64,000 bases of DNA. Origin: Bacteroidota bacterium (lineage in GTDB: Bacteria > Bacteroidota > Rhodothermia > JANXDC01). Shown here one piece after another: positions 41,868-50,684 of the stretch. Made by a program: the position numbers and the translations under genes. Each line of letters opens with the position of its first letter. The first letter of the stretch is position 1. Under the pieces are notes generated by a model. The model did not search any database. It was not told the origin of the DNA and was given only the letters and a program-made list of their open reading frames with translations. The stretch lies in NCBI GenBank assembly GCA_025059945.1, contig JANXDC010000004.1, positions 124,001 through 188,000 of the forward strand. The letters are read 5' to 3'.

Positions 41868-44561
41868 ATGAAACCTGCCCGCGTCATCCGAGAGGAGTTT
41901 TTGGATTTCTTCCGCGCCCGCGGTCATGAGATCGTGCCCTCCTCGCCCGTGGTGCCCAAGGATGACCCGACGCTTCTTTTCACCAACGCCGGCATGAACC
42001 AGTTCAAGGACGTCTTTCTGGGTCTGGGCAAACGCCCCTACAAGCGGGCCGCCAATACGCAGAAATGCATCCGCGTTTCGGGCAAACACAACGACCTCGA
42101 GGAGGTCGGGCACGATACGTATCATCACACCTTCTTCGAGATGCTGGGCAATTGGTCCTTTGGCGATTACTTCAAGCGCGAGGCCATCGCTTGGGCTTGG
42201 GAGCTGCTCACCGAGCGTTGGGCTTTGCCCAAGGATCGCCTGTATGCGACCGTTTTCGCCGGCGATCCGGAGGAGAACTTGGAGCCCGATGAGGAGGCCG
42301 CTCGCCTCTGGATGGAGGTCACGGACATAGACCCCGGTCATGTGTTGCGCTTCGGCAAGCGGGACAACTTCTGGGAGATGGGCGAGACCGGCCCCTGCGG
42401 GCCCTGCTCGGAGATCCACATCGATTTGCGTTCGGATCGGGAACGGCGCCTTGTGCCCGGCTCGGCTCTTGTGAACGCCGGTGATCCGCGCGTGATGGAG
42501 ATCTGGAACCTGGTCTTCATCCAGTTCAACCGCCGTCCGGACGGCCGACTGGAGCCGCTTCCGGCCAAGCACGTGGATACCGGGATGGGTTTTGAGCGCA
42601 TCACGGCTGTGCTGCAGGGCAAGAGTTCCAACTACGATACGGACATTTTCAGGCCGCTTCTGCGGCGTCTAGCCGAACTGGTGCCGCGTCCAGAGGTCGA
42701 GGACTACGATCGGATAGAGCTGCCGGAGCCCGAACGGGAGCGCGTGCAGGTGGCCATGCGCGTGGCCGTTGATCACGTGCGCGCTGTGGCCTTCGCGATA
42801 GCCGACGGGGCTCCGCCCTCCAACGAAGGTCGGGGCTACGTGGTGCGGCGCCTGCTTCGGCGGGCCGTTCGTTATGGCTATCAGGCGTTGGGCTTTCGGG
42901 AGCCCTTCTTGCACGCTCTGTTGCCCGCTCTAGCGGATACTATGGGGGACGTGTTCCCGGAAATCCGCCAGCAGGCCACATACGTGGAACGGGTGATGCG
43001 CGCCGAAGAGGAGGCCTTTTTGCGCACTCTGGGCCGGGGTATTGAGCTCTTCGAAGGACGGGCAGCGGAGCTGCAGGCCAAAGGCGAGCGCGTCTTCGAT
43101 GGAGAGACGGCCTTTCTTTTGCACGACACCTACGGATTCCCCATCGACCTAACGGCGCTCATGGCCCGCGAACGGGGCCTATCCGTGGATACGGCCCGCT
43201 TTGAATTCCTCATGCAGGAGCAGCGGGAGCGAGCTCGCGCAGCCGGTCTCTTCCGCGCCCAACAGTCCCTGGGCCAAGAATGGAGGGTCGTATCCGAGGG
43301 GCCCGATTCGGAGTTCGTAGGCTATGACACGCTCAGAACCCTTTCGCAGGTTCGGGCTTGGCGTCCGCTAGGGGACCGATATGAAGTGTTGCTCGATGTG
43401 ACCCCGTTTTACGCGGAAGCCGGCGGTCAGGTCGCCGACCGCGGCCTGCTTGTGTGGGGTGAGGAGGCGGTGCGCGTGCTGGATGTGCAAAAGCGCGACG
43501 GACGAATCGCGCACGTACTGGAACGCCTCCCCGAAAAGCTCGAGGGCCCCGTGGAGGCCCTAGTGGATCGGGATTGGCGCGAAGGGGCTAAGCGGCATCA
43601 CACGGCCACGCATCTGGTGCACGCCGCCCTGCGTCGGATCCTGGGTGAGCACGTGGTCCAGAAGGGATCGCTAGTGGCTCCGGATCGGCTGCGGTTTGAC
43701 TTCTCGCATTTTGAGCGTCTCTCCGCGCGCGAGCTGGATGCGATCGAACGCCTGGTCAACGAAAAAATCTGGGAGAACATCCCCAAGATCGAGGAGCGCC
43801 AAGTGCCCCTGGAGGAGGCGCTGGCGCGCGGGGCTCGGGCCCTGTTTGGGGAGAAGTACGGCGAGTTTGTACGCATGATCACCTTTGACCCGGATTTTTC
43901 CGTGGAGCTCTGCGGCGGCACCCACGTGGACGCCACGGGCGAACTCGGCTACTTCCGCCTGCTTCACGAAGAGGCCGTGGCCGCGGGCGTGCGACGCCTG
44001 GAGGCCGTCGTGGGCCCAGCCGCCGATGCGGTGCTGCGTCAGGAGAAGGCCGAGCTAGCCGAAATACAGCAGCTTTTCCGCACCGCGTCGCGCTCCGTAG
44101 CCGAGGCCGTGCGGCACCTGGCCGAATCCAAACGCGAGCTGGAGCGGGAGTTGGCCCGCTTGCGGCTGCAGATCGCTCAGACCCAGCTGCAGCATCTGCT
44201 TCAAAGTCAGTTGCAGGCTGTCGGTCCTGTGCGGCTGCTAGTGGGCCGCATCGAGGTGCAGGACGTAGAGACGCTCAAACAGCTGGGCTATTACCTGCGC
44301 GAGCGGCTCGGACCCGGCGCCGTGGGCGTGCTGGGCTCTGTCACAGCAGAGGGCAAGGTGCTGCTCCTGACCACGGTTTCAGAGGACCTAGTGCGCGAAC
44401 GGGGCCTGCACGCGGGTCAGCTCGTCTCGGAGCTGGCCCGTGAGCTCGGCGGGGGCGGCGGCGGACAGCCCACGTTGGCTACGGCCGGGGGGCGCGAGGC
44501 CGGCCGTCTGGATGCCGTTCTGGCCTCGGTGCCGGGCCGCATCGCGGGTGTGCTCGCCTAG
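41868..44561 (+). CDS. alaS: Alanyl-tRNA synthetase
   Basis: Charges tRNA-Ala. 897 residues, normal length. N-terminal catalytic core: FLDFFRARGHEIVPSSPVVP, LLFTNAGMNQFKDVFLG (motif 1 region), HHTFFEMLGNWSFGDYFKRE (motif 2), and VDTGMGFERI-type block HVDTGMGFERITAVLQG (motif 3). The editing domain has the zinc/catalytic HHTATHLVHAAL and CGGTHVDATGELGYF. The C-Ala/DHHA1 domain ends GGGGGGQPTLATAGGREAG. The tRNA-Ala(CGC) it would charge is at 27556-27629. Single-gene transcription unit; the downstream gene converges. Confidence 0.97.
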   Translation: MKPARVIREEFLDFFRARGHEIVPSSPVVPKDDPTLLFTNAGMNQFKDVFLGLGKRPYKRAANTQKCIRVSGKHNDLEEVGHDTYHHTFFEMLGNWSFGDYFKREAIAWAWELLTERWALPKDRLYATVFAGDPEENLEPDEEAARLWMEVTDIDPGHVLRFGKRDNFWEMGETGPCGPCSEIHIDLRSDRERRLVPGSALVNAGDPRVMEIWNLVFIQFNRRPDGRLEPLPAKHVDTGMGFERITAVLQGKSSNYDTDIFRPLLRRLAELVPRPEVEDYDRIELPEPERERVQVAMRVAVDHVRAVAFAIADGAPPSNEGRGYVVRRLLRRAVRYGYQALGFREPFLHALLPALADTMGDVFPEIRQQATYVERVMRAEEEAFLRTLGRGIELFEGRAAELQAKGERVFDGETAFLLHDTYGFPIDLTALMARERGLSVDTARFEFLMQEQRERARAAGLFRAQQSLGQEWRVVSEGPDSEFVGYDTLRTLSQVRAWRPLGDRYEVLLDVTPFYAEAGGQVADRGLLVWGEEAVRVLDVQKRDGRIAHVLERLPEKLEGPVEALVDRDWREGAKRHHTATHLVHAALRRILGEHVVQKGSLVAPDRLRFDFSHFERLSARELDAIERLVNEKIWENIPKIEERQVPLEEALARGARALFGEKYGEFVRMITFDPDFSVELCGGTHVDATGELGYFRLLHEEAVAAGVRRLEAVVGPAADAVLRQEKAELAEIQQLFRTASRSVAEAVRHLAESKRELERELARLRLQIAQTQLQHLLQSQLQAVGPVRLLVGRIEVQDVETLKQLGYYLRERLGPGAVGVLGSVTAEGKVLLLTTVSEDLVRERGLHAGQLVSELARELGGGGGGQPTLATAGGREAGRLDAVLASVPGRIAGVLA

Positions 44562-44569
44562 CAAATGGC

Positions 44570-45745
44570 CTAAGCGAACTCCTTCAGCAACTGCCGCGCG
44601 ATCACCAGGCGCTGGATTTCGCTTGTGCCCTCGTAGATTTCCGTTATCTTTGCATCCCGCAGCATGCGCTCGACGTGGTATTCCCGCACGTACCCGTATC
44701 CCCCATGAATCTGGATGGCCTCCAGGGCTGCTTTCACGGCTACGCGCGAGGCATATAGCTTGGCCATGGAGGCCTCCTTTGTGTAGGGCCGACCCTGGTC
44801 TTTCACCCAGGCCGCTTTGTATGTGAGCAGGCGCGCGGCTTCGATCTCCGTGGCCATATCGGCGAGCTTGAACTGGATGGCCTGCAACTGGGCGATGGGC
44901 TCCCCGAAGGCCTTGCGTTCGCGCGCATAGGCCAGGGCTCGTTCAAAAGCACCCTGGGCGATGCCCAGGGCTTGGGCCGCGATCCCGATGCGCCCTCCGT
45001 CTAGGGTGCTCATGGCGATTTTAAAACCCATGCCCTCCTCGCCTAGGCGGTTGGCTACGGGCACGCGCACGTTTTCGAAGTGCAGCGAGGTCGTGTCGGA
45101 GGCCCGGATGCCCAGTTTTTTCTCTTTTTTCCCGACGGTAAGTCCGGGGGAGCCCTTTTCGACGAGAAAGGCCGAGATACCTCGGTGGCCCAGTTCGCGG
45201 TTGGTTTGGGCGAAGACCAGGTACAGGCCCGCGGTGGCGCCGTTTGTGATCCAGTTTTTGGTGCCGTTGAGCACGTAGTAGTCCCCATCCCGCACAGCCG
45301 TGGTGTGCTGGTTGGAGGCGTCGGATCCGGCCTCGGGTTCCGAGAGGCAGAAAGCGCCCCAGATCTCCCCGGAAGCGAGCCGGGGCAGATAACGCCGTTT
45401 CTGCTCTTCGGTCCCGTATTGCTCAATGGGCCAGCAGACGAGGGAATTGTTCACGGACATGACGACCGACGTCGCCGGATCGATGCGGGAGATCTCCTCC
45501 ATGGCCAGCACGTAGCTCAGCGTATCCAGGCCCGCACCGCCGTACTCCGGGGAGACCATCATACCCATGAAGCCCAACTCGGCCAGCTGGCGGATCTCGT
45601 CATAGGGGAAGCGCTCAGCCTCGTCGCGCTCGATTACGCCCGCCAGCAATACCTGATCGGCGAACTCGCGCGCGGTCTGTCGGATCAGCTTCTGTTCTTC
45701 GGACAGCTCGAAGCTCATCATCTGCGGCAGCACATCGGGCTGCAT
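44570..45745 (-). CDS. Acyl-CoA dehydrogenase
   Basis: FAD enzyme of acyl-CoA beta-oxidation or butyryl-CoA metabolism. 391 residues; ATG 45745 has AGGAGG nine bases upstream. Conserved blocks: GFMGMMVSPEYGGAGLDTLS, WGAFCLSEPEAGSDASN (acyl-CoA/FAD signature 1), NGTKNWITNGATAGLYLVFA, RKAFGEPIAQLQAIQFKLAD, and the catalytic Glu in ITEIYEGTSEIQRLVIARQL. The length and Glu position fit the short-chain subgroup. Lies 16 bases downstream of a 3-hydroxyacyl-CoA dehydrogenase gene. Confidence 0.94.
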   Translation of the reverse strand: MQPDVLPQMMSFELSEEQKLIRQTAREFADQVLLAGVIERDEAERFPYDEIRQLAELGFMGMMVSPEYGGAGLDTLSYVLAMEEISRIDPATSVVMSVNNSLVCWPIEQYGTEEQKRRYLPRLASGEIWGAFCLSEPEAGSDASNQHTTAVRDGDYYVLNGTKNWITNGATAGLYLVFAQTNRELGHRGISAFLVEKGSPGLTVGKKEKKLGIRASDTTSLHFENVRVPVANRLGEEGMGFKIAMSTLDGGRIGIAAQALGIAQGAFERALAYARERKAFGEPIAQLQAIQFKLADMATEIEAARLLTYKAAWVKDQGRPYTKEASMAKLYASRVAVKAALEAIQIHGGYGYVREYHVERMLRDAKITEIYEGTSEIQRLVIARQLLKEFA

Positions 45746-45761
45746 ACCGGCGGTCCTCCTT

Positions 45762-46631
45762 TCATGGCTCCGCTTGCTTGTACTCGTAAAACCCCCGTCC
45801 GGTTTTCTCCCCCAACTGGCCCGCCTCGACCATCTTCACCAGAAGCGGGCAGGGGCGATATTTCGGGTCTTTGAAGCCTTCGTAGAGCACGTTCAAGATG
45901 TGCAGGCACACGTCAAGGCCAATAAGATCGGCTAGCCGCAACGGCCCCATGGGATGGCGCATGCCAAGCCGCATCACCTGATCTATGGCCTCCGCGGTGG
46001 CCACGCCTTCGTAGAGGCACCATATGGCCTCGTTGATCATGGGCATGAGCACCCGGTTGGAGACGAAACCCGGAAAATCCCGCACCGCCACGGGCGTTTT
46101 GCCCAAACGTCGAGCCGTCTCCTCAATAACGCGAAAGGTCTCCTCTGACGTTTGCAGGCCGGAGATGATCTCCACGAGTTCCATCACGGGCACGGGGTTG
46201 AAGAAATGCATGCCGATCACCCGATCCGGACGGCGCGTGGCCGAGGCCAGGCGCGTAATCGAGATCGAGGAGGTATTGCTGGCCAGAATCGCCTCTGGGG
46301 GCGCGAGGGCGTCAAAACGCGCAAATAGCTCAAGCTTAAGCTCCACTTGTTCGGGCGCCGCCTCCACCACCAGTTCGACCTCGGTCAGGGCCGCCTCCAG
46401 ATCCGCGTGCGCCTGGATGCGTCCAAGGGCCGCCTCCTTGTCCCCCTTCGGGATGAGGCCCTTTTGGATCTGCCGATCCAGGTTGCGCTCGATGGTGCGC
46501 AGGGCGCGCGCTATTGCCTCGGGGGCGACGTCGAAGAGCCGCACCGAGAAGCCATGCAGGGCGAAGACGTGCGCGATTCCGTTGCCCATGGTGCCAGCGC
46601 CCACCACGGCGATGGATTTCGGTAATCGCAT
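45762..46631 (-). CDS. 3-hydroxyacyl-CoA (3-hydroxybutyryl-CoA) dehydrogenase
   Basis: 289 residues. The NAD-binding motif is AVVGAGTMGNGIAHVFALHG (residues about 9-28). Active-site regions are ILASNTSSISITRLASATRR (Ser/Asn), VIGMHFFNPVPVMELVEII (catalytic His), and VRDFPGFVSNRVLMPMINEA (start of the C-terminal dimerisation domain, about 185). Length matches single-domain Hbd/PaaH enzymes rather than the FadB fusion. With the acyl-CoA dehydrogenase downstream it supplies two steps of short-chain acyl-CoA oxidation; a thiolase and enoyl-CoA hydratase are not in the window. Confidence 0.95.
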   Translation of the reverse strand: MRLPKSIAVVGAGTMGNGIAHVFALHGFSVRLFDVAPEAIARALRTIERNLDRQIQKGLIPKGDKEAALGRIQAHADLEAALTEVELVVEAAPEQVELKLELFARFDALAPPEAILASNTSSISITRLASATRRPDRVIGMHFFNPVPVMELVEIISGLQTSEETFRVIEETARRLGKTPVAVRDFPGFVSNRVLMPMINEAIWCLYEGVATAEAIDQVMRLGMRHPMGPLRLADLIGLDVCLHILNVLYEGFKDPKYRPCPLLVKMVEAGQLGEKTGRGFYEYKQAEP

Positions 46632-46752
46632 GTCCCCTTTCCTTGTTTCGTTCGTCTAAAAGGCATGCGCCCCCTTTGAGGGAGCAGCAAGCAAGCTCGG
46701 GATTCGCGTAAAGCTACAGGCCAAGCCGGAAAGGCCGCAATGGCGGTGTTCG

Positions 46753-46786
46753 CGGGCCCCCCCGAGGCGGGGCGCCGGTTTTTTGG
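46753..46786 (+). terminator. Terminator-like hairpin upstream of the lipid-export operon
   Basis: CGGGCCCC and GGGGCGCCG can pair (CGG/CCG and CCCC/GGGG with a small internal loop), followed by GTTTTTTGG. No gene lies upstream on this strand, so it would end a short leader or small RNA. On the other strand it would lie in the leader of the 3-hydroxyacyl-CoA dehydrogenase gene. Confidence 0.3.
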
Positions 46787-46812
46787 AACTTCCGGCGAGG
46801 GGCACACGTTAA
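46785..46812 (+). promoter_or_regulatory. Possible ECF-type promoter of the lipid-export operon
   Basis: GGAACTT (46785-46791), 15-base spacer, CGTTAA (46807-46812). The GAACTT box and the final TAA are in the same register as in the ECF gene promoter at 32699-32725. The -10 differs at three bases, so support is partial. Confidence 0.4.
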
Positions 46813-46838
46813 CGCCGCGCGACCCTTCGGTCGGAAGA

Positions 46839-46856
46839 TGACCCGCTGGTCGGTCA
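46839..46856. promoter_or_regulatory. TetR-type operator-like motif upstream of the lipid-export operon
   Basis: TGACC-CGCT-GGTCG (46839-46852) followed by GTCA, one mismatch from the TGACC-N4-GGTCA palindrome found upstream of the TetR gene at 59174-59187. Lies 40 bases before the TolC-like start codon. Confidence 0.4.
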
Positions 46857-46895
46857 AGGTCACGCGGCAGGCGCAAGGAGTCCGCGGAGACACAT

Positions 46896-48236
46896 ATGGT
46901 GCCGGGATGGGTGTGGGGGGTTGGCCTGTTATGGGGGGCCGACTCGCTGGTGCTGACGCTTCCTGGGGCTTTGGAGCGAGCCCTGGAGCGTTCCGCGGAG
47001 TTGCGGGCAACGGCCGTCGAGGTGCGGCTGGCCGAACTCGAACGCGAGCGCGCGCGCGCGTTGCGTTGGCTGCCCGAGCTCAGCTTGCGCGGGTTCTTGA
47101 CCCTCACCCCGTCGGCTCAGGGCGATTACCGAGACCCTGATCTCTCCTGGGATTGGTCGCGCCCCGGTCCTTTCAGCCAATGGGTTCTGGAGGCGCTGCA
47201 GCCCATCTACCTCTGGAACCGCACCGGTGCCCTGTATGAGGCCGCGGCGGCGGCCCAAGAAGCCGCCGAGCAGGGACGTGCGCGCAAAGCCGACGAGATC
47301 GCCTTCCGGGTGGCGCAGCTTTACTACACGAGCCTATACCTGCGGGAGCTCGAAGCACTGCGTCAGGAGGCCGAGGGGCTGCTGCGGCGCGCCCTGCGCC
47401 TGCTGGATAGCTTGTTTGCACAAGGCGAAGAGGGCGTGCGGCAGGCGGACTTGTACAAGGCCCGGTTGCTTCAGGAGCAGTTGCGGTTGCGCGCCCTTGA
47501 GCTAGAGCGGCAGCAGCGGGTCTTGCAGGAAGGGTGGCGGCTACAGCTCGATCTTCCGGAAGGCGTTCGCGTCTACCCGGCCGACTCCGCGCTGCGCCGG
47601 GAACCGTATTTCCTGCGACCTCTGGCCGACTATGTGGCCTTGGCCCTGGATCAGCGGCCCGAACTACGGGGGCTAGGGGCGGCTCTTGCCGCCGCCATGG
47701 CCACGCACCGGGCCACCCAAGCCGAACGCCTGCCCCAAGTCTTTTTCGGCCTGCGCGGCGAGTGGAGCATGGCCCCTCATGTGTCGAGTTTTCGCAATCC
47801 GTTTGTTTACGATCCTCTGAACGCGCGTTACGTGGGCGCGGGCGTGGTGATTCGGCAGAACCTGAACTTCCGGCAAAGCGCGCTTGCGCTAAAGCGAACG
47901 CGGGCGCGCGTAGAGCAGCTGCAGGCGCAGCGGGAGGCGCTGCAACAGGCCATACGGGCCGAGGTGACCCAGGCTTGGGCCGAATTTGCGGCCAAGGATA
48001 GCGCCTGCGCGGCGCTGGAGCGCGCCCTTCAGGTGGCCAACGAATGGCTGCGCACCGAGGAGATCAACTTCGATCTGGCCTTGGGCAGCGCCAAGGATCT
48101 GGTGGAGGCCGTGCAGAGTCAGTTTGAGCTGCGCATGGCGCTATATACCACGCTCTATGAGCGCCAGCTGGCCTGGCTGCGCTTGCAGCAGGTCTCCGGG
48201 CGCCTGCGGGCGGAACTACTGGCGCGAAAGGAGTAA
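46896..48236 (+). CDS. TolC-family outer-membrane protein (lipid-export operon)
   Basis: 446 residues. A short signal peptide (WVWGVGLLWGADS) is followed by two long TolC-type repeats of paired helices and barrel strands: ALERALERSAELRATAVEVR, PELSLRGFLTLTPSAQGDYR, FRVAQLYYTSLYLRELEAL, then QRPELRGLGAALAAAMATHR and NFDLALGSAKDLVEAVQSQF. Outer-membrane efflux channel or periplasmic tunnel. It differs clearly from the second TolC gene at 59857. First of eight same-strand genes ending at 56231; the MlaC-like gene starts 4 bases after its stop. Confidence 0.9.
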   Translation: MVPGWVWGVGLLWGADSLVLTLPGALERALERSAELRATAVEVRLAELERERARALRWLPELSLRGFLTLTPSAQGDYRDPDLSWDWSRPGPFSQWVLEALQPIYLWNRTGALYEAAAAAQEAAEQGRARKADEIAFRVAQLYYTSLYLRELEALRQEAEGLLRRALRLLDSLFAQGEEGVRQADLYKARLLQEQLRLRALELERQQRVLQEGWRLQLDLPEGVRVYPADSALRREPYFLRPLADYVALALDQRPELRGLGAALAAAMATHRATQAERLPQVFFGLRGEWSMAPHVSSFRNPFVYDPLNARYVGAGVVIRQNLNFRQSALALKRTRARVEQLQAQREALQQAIRAEVTQAWAEFAAKDSACAALERALQVANEWLRTEEINFDLALGSAKDLVEAVQSQFELRMALYTTLYERQLAWLRLQQVSGRLRAELLARKE

Positions 48237-48240
48237 AGGA

Positions 48241-48840
48241 ATGCTGCGGTTTGGCTGGGGGTTTCGCACGGCGCTTCTTCTGCTGGGCGCCGTTTCTGTC
48301 GCCAGGGGCCAGGGCGAGGAGGCGCGGGTCCGCGCGCTTCTGGAGGCCCGCGATCGCCAAATCAAAGCCATCCTGGGTCCTCAGGGAGCGAGCTATAGCT
48401 CTGAGCAGCGGGAGCGGCTCAAGGGCGTGCTTACGGAGCTCATGGATTTCGAAGCTATGGCCCGCGTGGCCCTCGGCCCATGGTGGGAGCGGATCAGCGC
48501 AGCCGAGCGAACTCAGTTTGTGAGCGCCTTTCGACGGGTGATAGAGGAAAATTCCCTCAAAAACCTGGATATTTACCGCGCCCGCGTCGCCTACGAGGGT
48601 ATTCGCGTGGTGGGCGATTCCGCCTACGTGCAGACCCGCGCCGCCTTGGAGCGCACGAGCGCGCGCGTCGATTATGTTCTGCGCAAACGCGGGGCCGCGT
48701 GGGTGATCGTGGATTATGTGCTCGATGGGGTCAGCACAGCCCAGAGCTACCGTCGTTCTTTTGAACCCGTGCTTCGATCACGCGGATTTCACTATCTCCT
48801 GGAGCGCCTGCAACGTCGGGCGCGTCCAGCATCCTCTTAG
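48241..48840 (+). CDS. MlaC/Ttg2D-family periplasmic lipid-binding protein
   Basis: 199 residues with a signal peptide (LLLLGAVSVARGQ). The MlaC fold is recognisable by VLTELMDFEAMARVALGPWW, RTQFVSAFRRVIEENSLKNL, and the paired strands YVQTRAALERTSARVDYVLR and AAWVIVDYVLDGVSTAQSYR ending near SFEPVLRSRGFHYLLERL. MlaC shuttles phospholipids across the periplasm; the paralogue HpnM is tied to hopanoid transport with an RND partner. No MlaA, B, D, E or F genes are here, but an MMPL/RND exporter lies later in the same operon, as in HpnM-HpnN systems. Confidence 0.87.
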   Translation: MLRFGWGFRTALLLLGAVSVARGQGEEARVRALLEARDRQIKAILGPQGASYSSEQRERLKGVLTELMDFEAMARVALGPWWERISAAERTQFVSAFRRVIEENSLKNLDIYRARVAYEGIRVVGDSAYVQTRAALERTSARVDYVLRKRGAAWVIVDYVLDGVSTAQSYRRSFEPVLRSRGFHYLLERLQRRARPASS

Positions 48841-48864
48841 GCAAGCCAAAGGAGCCAGGCCAGC

Positions 48865-49893
48865 ATGTCAAGTCGCGATATTCCCCAAGCTTTTGGAGAA
48901 GAGGGCTACTTATACGTCACCTACGGGGACTTACGATACCTACGGCATGCCGTGGCCTCTGTGGTCACGCTGCGCCGTTACGATACATCCCGACCGGTCG
49001 CCCTGGTTTGTTCAGAGGCGCACCGGGAGGCCCTTCGGGCTCGCGCTCTGGAGGGGCTCTTTGATCTCCTGTTGCCGCTGGCCCCCGAGCACGCCTCGGT
49101 CGTAGGGTTTAAGCACAACTTTTATCGGTATCTACCCTTTCAGCGCACCCTGTACGTGGACGCGGATCTGATCTGGTGCCGCGCTCCGGATCCGCTTTGG
49201 CAGCACTTGCGGGCCTATTCTTTTACGATCACCGGCACCCAAGTAGCGGACATCTTCTTCGGGGGGCCCAAGGACGTGCGCGTGCTTTGGGATTGGCTGC
49301 TCAATCGCCGCCAACGCACGCTCAATCGCTTCGGCCTCACCTACCTAAGCCGCGTGCAGGCCGGTATGATGTTTACGCAGGATCGGGATCTGGCCCGTCG
49401 GGTGGGTGATTTGGCCGCCTACTTTCTGCGCCAAATGCCCCAGACGCATTTTCGCAGCCGTCGGCAGGAGGTGGGGCGCTCTGAGGAATCGGCCGAATGG
49501 AGCCTAGCCATGGCGATGGCCAAGCTAAACCTGCCCGTTTTCCCCTGGTTGCAGGGCCAGGAAAGCCCGCAGCTGGATTTCGTGGCGGATTTTACCGAAT
49601 ACGATCCGGATTTTGAGCGCGTCTCTGTACTGTACTACTGTCGGCCCCTGCTGTATGCGCTGCGCAGCTATCGACCCGCTTGGCTGCGCACGCTGCTCAT
49701 GGGTCTACTTAGCCTGCTACCGGGATGGGGGGATTATCTGTATGTGACTCCGTACGCCCTGCATTTTGGCATACTGCCGGAGAAGGGGCCCTTTGACGCC
49801 TTCGCCGACCGGCTGTGGGCAGAGCTGACGCTCACAGCCGCCCCGCTAAACGGAACCTCTGAGGAGCCCGCCCTTTCGGCCCAAGTTCTGTGA
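48865..49893 (+). CDS. Glycosyltransferase-like protein (GT-A fold, GT8-like)
   Basis: 342 residues, weakly similar to nucleotide-sugar transferases. The first 120 residues look like a GT-A domain: GYLYVTYGDLRYLRHAVASV, RPVALVCSEAH, YRYLPFQRTLYVDADLIWCR with a DxD-type metal site (DAD), and FGGPKDVRVLWDWLLNRRQR. The C-terminal third carries a hydrophobic amphipathic stretch (LRTLLMGLLSLLPGW) that may attach it to membrane. Specific family uncertain. Lies 24 bases after the MlaC-like gene and touches the following GT2 gene. Confidence 0.65.
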   Translation: MSSRDIPQAFGEEGYLYVTYGDLRYLRHAVASVVTLRRYDTSRPVALVCSEAHREALRARALEGLFDLLLPLAPEHASVVGFKHNFYRYLPFQRTLYVDADLIWCRAPDPLWQHLRAYSFTITGTQVADIFFGGPKDVRVLWDWLLNRRQRTLNRFGLTYLSRVQAGMMFTQDRDLARRVGDLAAYFLRQMPQTHFRSRRQEVGRSEESAEWSLAMAMAKLNLPVFPWLQGQESPQLDFVADFTEYDPDFERVSVLYYCRPLLYALRSYRPAWLRTLLMGLLSLLPGWGDYLYVTPYALHFGILPEKGPFDAFADRLWAELTLTAAPLNGTSEEPALSAQVL

Positions 49894-49895
49894 CC

Positions 49896-50684
49896 ATGGC
49901 CCTTCCCAAAGTGAGCTGTCTCATGGTAACCGCTGACCGCCCCCTGTGGGTGCGGCGGGCTGTGCGGTGTTTTCAGTGGCAAACCTGGCCTCACCGGGAG
50001 CTCGTCGTGCTCGACGACGGGCAAGAGGACCTAAGCCCGATTTTGGCTGAATTGCCCCCTGAACAAGTCCGATACGAGCGCCTCCGAGGACCCCGCAAGC
50101 CCCTTGGGGCGCTCCGGAACCTGGCCCTGGAGCTCGCCACGGGCGACTACTGCATACAATGGGACGACGACGATTGGTACCACCCCGATAGAATCCGGGT
50201 GCAGATGCGCTACGCCCTCATGGGCTATGAAGCTGTGCTGCTGGGCCACACGCTCATGCATCTGGACGTTCCGTTATGGCGAAAACACCCCTTTCGGGCC
50301 TGGCTGCCCCACGGCACCCCCGGCACGATCCTGCACCGCCGCGACCTGCGCATGCGCTACCCGGAATGGGCTCGTCAGGAGGATACGGCTTATCGGGACC
50401 AATGGCGCTCCCGACGGGTGCGGGTGTTGGGGCGCCGCTATGCGTATCTGTTCATCCGCTGCTACCATGGGCGCAACACCTGGGACCTGGCCCATTTTCT
50501 TGTGCGGCTGCGCAACCATCCCCTTGGATACCTGGCTTACTGGTATGCGCGGCTTCGGGGCAGCTGGGCGCATCACCCCGCCTTCCGCTTAAGCCCTCAG
50601 GAGCAGCTGGCCTTCGCCCAGTTTGAGCGCGACACGCAAATCGTACGACAAGAACATGCCTCCTTTTATGCGGGAGCTTCTTAA
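49896..50684 (+). CDS. Glycosyltransferase family 2 (lipid-export operon)
   Basis: About 262 residues. N-terminus VSCLMVTADRPLWVRRAVRC, then ELVVLDDGQEDLSPILAEL, LELATGDYCIQWDDDDWYHP (DDD metal/sugar site) and LPHGTPGTILHRRDLRMRYP, then an acidic catalytic segment RQEDTAYRDQW. Typical small GT2 with a basic, aromatic tail. A GTG six bases upstream overlaps the previous stop as GTGA and is an alternative start. The end overlaps the next gene by 29 bases. Confidence 0.88.
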   Translation: MALPKVSCLMVTADRPLWVRRAVRCFQWQTWPHRELVVLDDGQEDLSPILAELPPEQVRYERLRGPRKPLGALRNLALELATGDYCIQWDDDDWYHPDRIRVQMRYALMGYEAVLLGHTLMHLDVPLWRKHPFRAWLPHGTPGTILHRRDLRMRYPEWARQEDTAYRDQWRSRRVRVLGRRYAYLFIRCYHGRNTWDLAHFLVRLRNHPLGYLAYWYARLRGSWAHHPAFRLSPQEQLAFAQFERDTQIVRQEHASFYAGAS

